Under the pieces are notes generated by a model, which saw nothing but the letters and a program-made list of their open reading frames with translations, was not told where the DNA came from and did no database searches. This document shows, one piece after another, positions 5,737 to 7,017 of a DNA stretch of 7,017 nt (position 1 is the first letter of the stretch; each line of letters starts with the position of its first letter). Source of the DNA: JBBRLG01 sp038231495 (GTDB lineage Bacteria; Planctomycetota; Planctomycetia; Gemmatales; Gemmataceae); assembly GCA_038231495.1 (NCBI GenBank), contig JBBRLG010000403.1:1-7017 (forward strand), written 5' to 3'. Position numbers and translations under genes: made by a program.

Positions 5737-6732
5737 CTACTCCTTCACCGGCTTGGGTGGCCCGTCGTCCTTCAGGTGTGCGTTGAACCACTCGACGGCC
5801 AACTTCACGGTCTGTTCCCGCGCGTCCCCGTAGACGCCATAATGGGTGATCTTCGGGATCGTGACCAATTTCTTCGGCCCCTTGGCACGGTCGTACGCCT
5901 TGATGCCGTGGTCCCGGTTGTCAAACAACTCTTCCTTCTCGGCGATGATGAAGAGCATGGCGCAGTTGGGCGCCTTATCGGCATCATTCGCGGGGACATA
6001 ATTCATGAGCCGTTCGCGGACGGGGGCGCCGCGGAGATTGCCCACGGCCACCTTTCCAGGCTCGGGATAGCCGATCTCCCCGCGGCTGCGCTTCGTCGCC
6101 TCGTCCAGGGTCTGCTTGCGGCCCTGGCCCAGGAGCACGAAGCTGCTGTCCATGCCGGGAACCTGGCTGACTGTGGCTTTCACGCGGGGGTCGCGCGCCG
6201 CCACGTATACGACGTGGCCACCGGAGTAACTCGTGCCCCAGAGTCCGATGCGCTTGGTGTCGCACTGCTTCTCGCCCTGCACCCAGTGGACGGCGTTTTG
6301 CAGGTCGGCCGCCATGTCCAGGGGATCGACGACCTCACGGATCTCACGAACTTCGACCGTCATCGGCTCGCCCGGCTTGCCGCGCTCCAGCGGCTTGGTC
6401 GGCACGATCTTGCCTTCGCTTTCCCCCCAGCCCCGGTAATCGAAGACGACGACGAAGTACCCAGCCCGGGCGAAATCGATGGCGTTCTGTCGCAGGCTGG
6501 CAGCCACGCCGCCCCAGCCGTGTGACATAATGATCGTGGGTAGCGCCTTGGCCTCGTTGTCTTTGAGGATGAACAATTCCGCCGACAGGCGGCTCCCCTC
6601 GCTGATAATGGTGGCCTTGCGGAAGGCAATGTCTTCGGGCGGCTTGTACTTCGGCGCCGCCGGCTCAGCCCACATGGCCGAGGCACTCAGCATCAACACC
6701 ACGCCAAGCCAACCGCGATGGTACGCTTTCAT
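5737..6732 (-). CDS. Secreted alpha/beta hydrolase (X-Pro peptidase / dienelactone hydrolase-like)
   Basis: This is a 331-residue exported esterase or peptidase-like hydrolase; the substrate is unknown. A signal peptide is clear: a basic start (MKAYHRG), hydrophobic core WLGVVLMLSASA, and likely cleavage after A19 (ASA) or A22. The fold is marked by the oxyanion-region strand TIIMSHGWGG (66-75) and FDYRGWGESEG (97-107). The nucleophile elbow is GTSYSGG (166-172) with S168, the acid is probably D271 or D274 in EELFDNRDHG, and the catalytic histidine is H297 in ITHYG. GxSxSGG is the form seen in X-Pro dipeptidyl-peptidase (S15)-like and related hydrolases. The ATG at 6732 has GGAG about 7 nt upstream, supporting the start. 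The methyltransferase remnant follows immediately, while a 48-bp tandem repeat and an IS3-family element sit upstream, so its promoter region has been altered. Confidence 0.85.
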   Translation of the reverse strand: MKAYHRGWLGVVLMLSASAMWAEPAAPKYKPPEDIAFRKATIISEGSRLSAELFILKDNEAKALPTIIMSHGWGGVAASLRQNAIDFARAGYFVVVFDYRGWGESEGKIVPTKPLERGKPGEPMTVEVREIREVVDPLDMAADLQNAVHWVQGEKQCDTKRIGLWGTSYSGGHVVYVAARDPRVKATVSQVPGMDSSFVLLGQGRKQTLDEATKRSRGEIGYPEPGKVAVGNLRGAPVRERLMNYVPANDADKAPNCAMLFIIAEKEELFDNRDHGIKAYDRAKGPKKLVTIPKITHYGVYGDAREQTVKLAVEWFNAHLKDDGPPKPVKE

Positions 6733-6770
6733 GTCATGCTCCGTTGCTCAAGTCTGCTTGACCCCCGACA

Positions 6771-6866
6771 CAGGGCCAGCGCATATCAAACTGTGTTGAG
6801 CGTAAGGACTTCGGCGAGCAGGGCCAGCGCATATCAAACTGTGTTGAGCGTAAGGACTTCGGCGAG
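6771..6866. repeat. Two perfect tandem copies of a 48-bp sequence
   Basis: Bases 6771-6818 and 6819-6866 are identical over all 48 bp, starting CAGGGCCAGCGCATATCAAA and ending GGACTTCGGCGAG. The array lies 38 bp upstream of the hydrolase start codon and ends 10 bp before the presumed IS3-family left end. The perfect identity indicates a recent duplication. On the minus strand, each copy contains the short frame LAEVLTLNTV followed by TGA, which could be the end of a lost gene. Because it lies in the hydrolase leader, the duplication may alter promoter or leader spacing. Confidence 0.92.
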
Positions 6867-6876
6867 GAAGTCGGTA

Positions 6877-7017
6877 TGGACTTCCCCATGAATGGTGGAC
6901 ACCCAGTTAAGGGTGTATCCTCACCCTAGGAGGTCCATCATGGCTCGAACGCGACGCACCTACACTCCCGAGTTCAAGACCGCAGCCGTCAAGCTCGTCA
7001 CCGAGCAAGGCTACTCC
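6877..7017 (+). mobile_element. Left end of an IS3-family insertion sequence (partial)
   Basis: The presumed left terminal repeat begins at TG 6877 with TGGACTTCCCCATGAATG and continues to GTGGACAC at 6902. This matches the layout of IS3-family ends (TGxACTxxCCCC, then GTGGACA). A transposase orfA with a strong ribosome binding site begins 63 nt inside. The bases just outside (GGTA, 6873-6876) would be one copy of a 3-4-bp target duplication. The other end, and whether the element is intact, lie outside the window. The exact left boundary is inferred from the end pattern. Confidence 0.75.
6940..7017 (+). CDS. IS3-family transposase OrfA, N-terminus (partial)
   Basis: Twenty-six codons run in frame to the window edge: MARTRRTYTPEFKTAAVKLV, then TEQGYS. 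The pattern RxYTxEFKxxAVxLVxExGxS is the start of the HTH_Tnp_1 domain, which recognises the element's ends and is made with OrfB (DDE integrase) by -1 frameshifting in this family. AGGAGG at 6928-6933 lies 6 nt before the ATG, an ideal ribosome binding site. The gene points away from the hydrolase. Confidence 0.88.
   Translation, partial: MARTRRTYTPEFKTAAVKLVTEQGYS

Overview
The window is GC-rich bacterial chromosome, roughly 60% G+C by eye. Its gene content suggests a large-genome environmental bacterium, most likely a planctomycete of the Gemmata type. That placement is an inference from four things: the DUF3987 protein fragment, the ParB/TOPRIM protein, a secreted alpha/beta hydrolase, and the density of gene remnants and insertion sequences. 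No rRNA, tRNA or other taxonomic marker is present to confirm it.

The left part (1 to about 2760, plus strand) looks like accessory or mobile DNA. It opens with a low-GC open end of an unidentified reading frame. Abutting it is a 5'-truncated DUF3987 gene (C-terminal part only), so the junction at about 126-150 marks an old rearrangement. Just after the DUF3987 stop lies a perfect 25-bp inverted repeat built from a 9-bp unit (CAGGAATTA), with a further partial pair of units about 65 bp downstream. Next is a 464-residue protein joining a ParB-like N-terminal domain to a winged-helix plus TOPRIM region that resembles the A subunit of topoisomerase VI and Spo11. After a gap comes a 62-residue stand-alone zinc ribbon of the NrdR type, with a palindrome just before its ribosome binding site. 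Primase/helicase-associated, ParB-like and topoisomerase-like proteins around an iterated palindrome suggest a DNA replication, partition or recombination module. This is the most interesting part of the window.

The middle (3174-5174, minus strand) encodes a complete CLC-type chloride transporter or channel with two C-terminal CBS domains. It keeps the gating glutamate but has valine where the proton glutamate of E. coli ClC-ec1 would be. About 410 bp between the zinc ribbon and this gene hold no gene I can support.

The right part (5519-6732, minus strand) holds a secreted alpha/beta hydrolase. Beginning 11 nt after its stop is a 68-codon remnant of a SAM-dependent methyltransferase (C-terminus only), ending on a hairpin. 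Upstream of the hydrolase are two perfect tandem copies of a 48-bp sequence. The left end of an IS3-family insertion sequence follows, its first 26 orfA codons running off the window edge. Gene decay, tandem duplication and IS insertion show that this segment has been rearranged as well.
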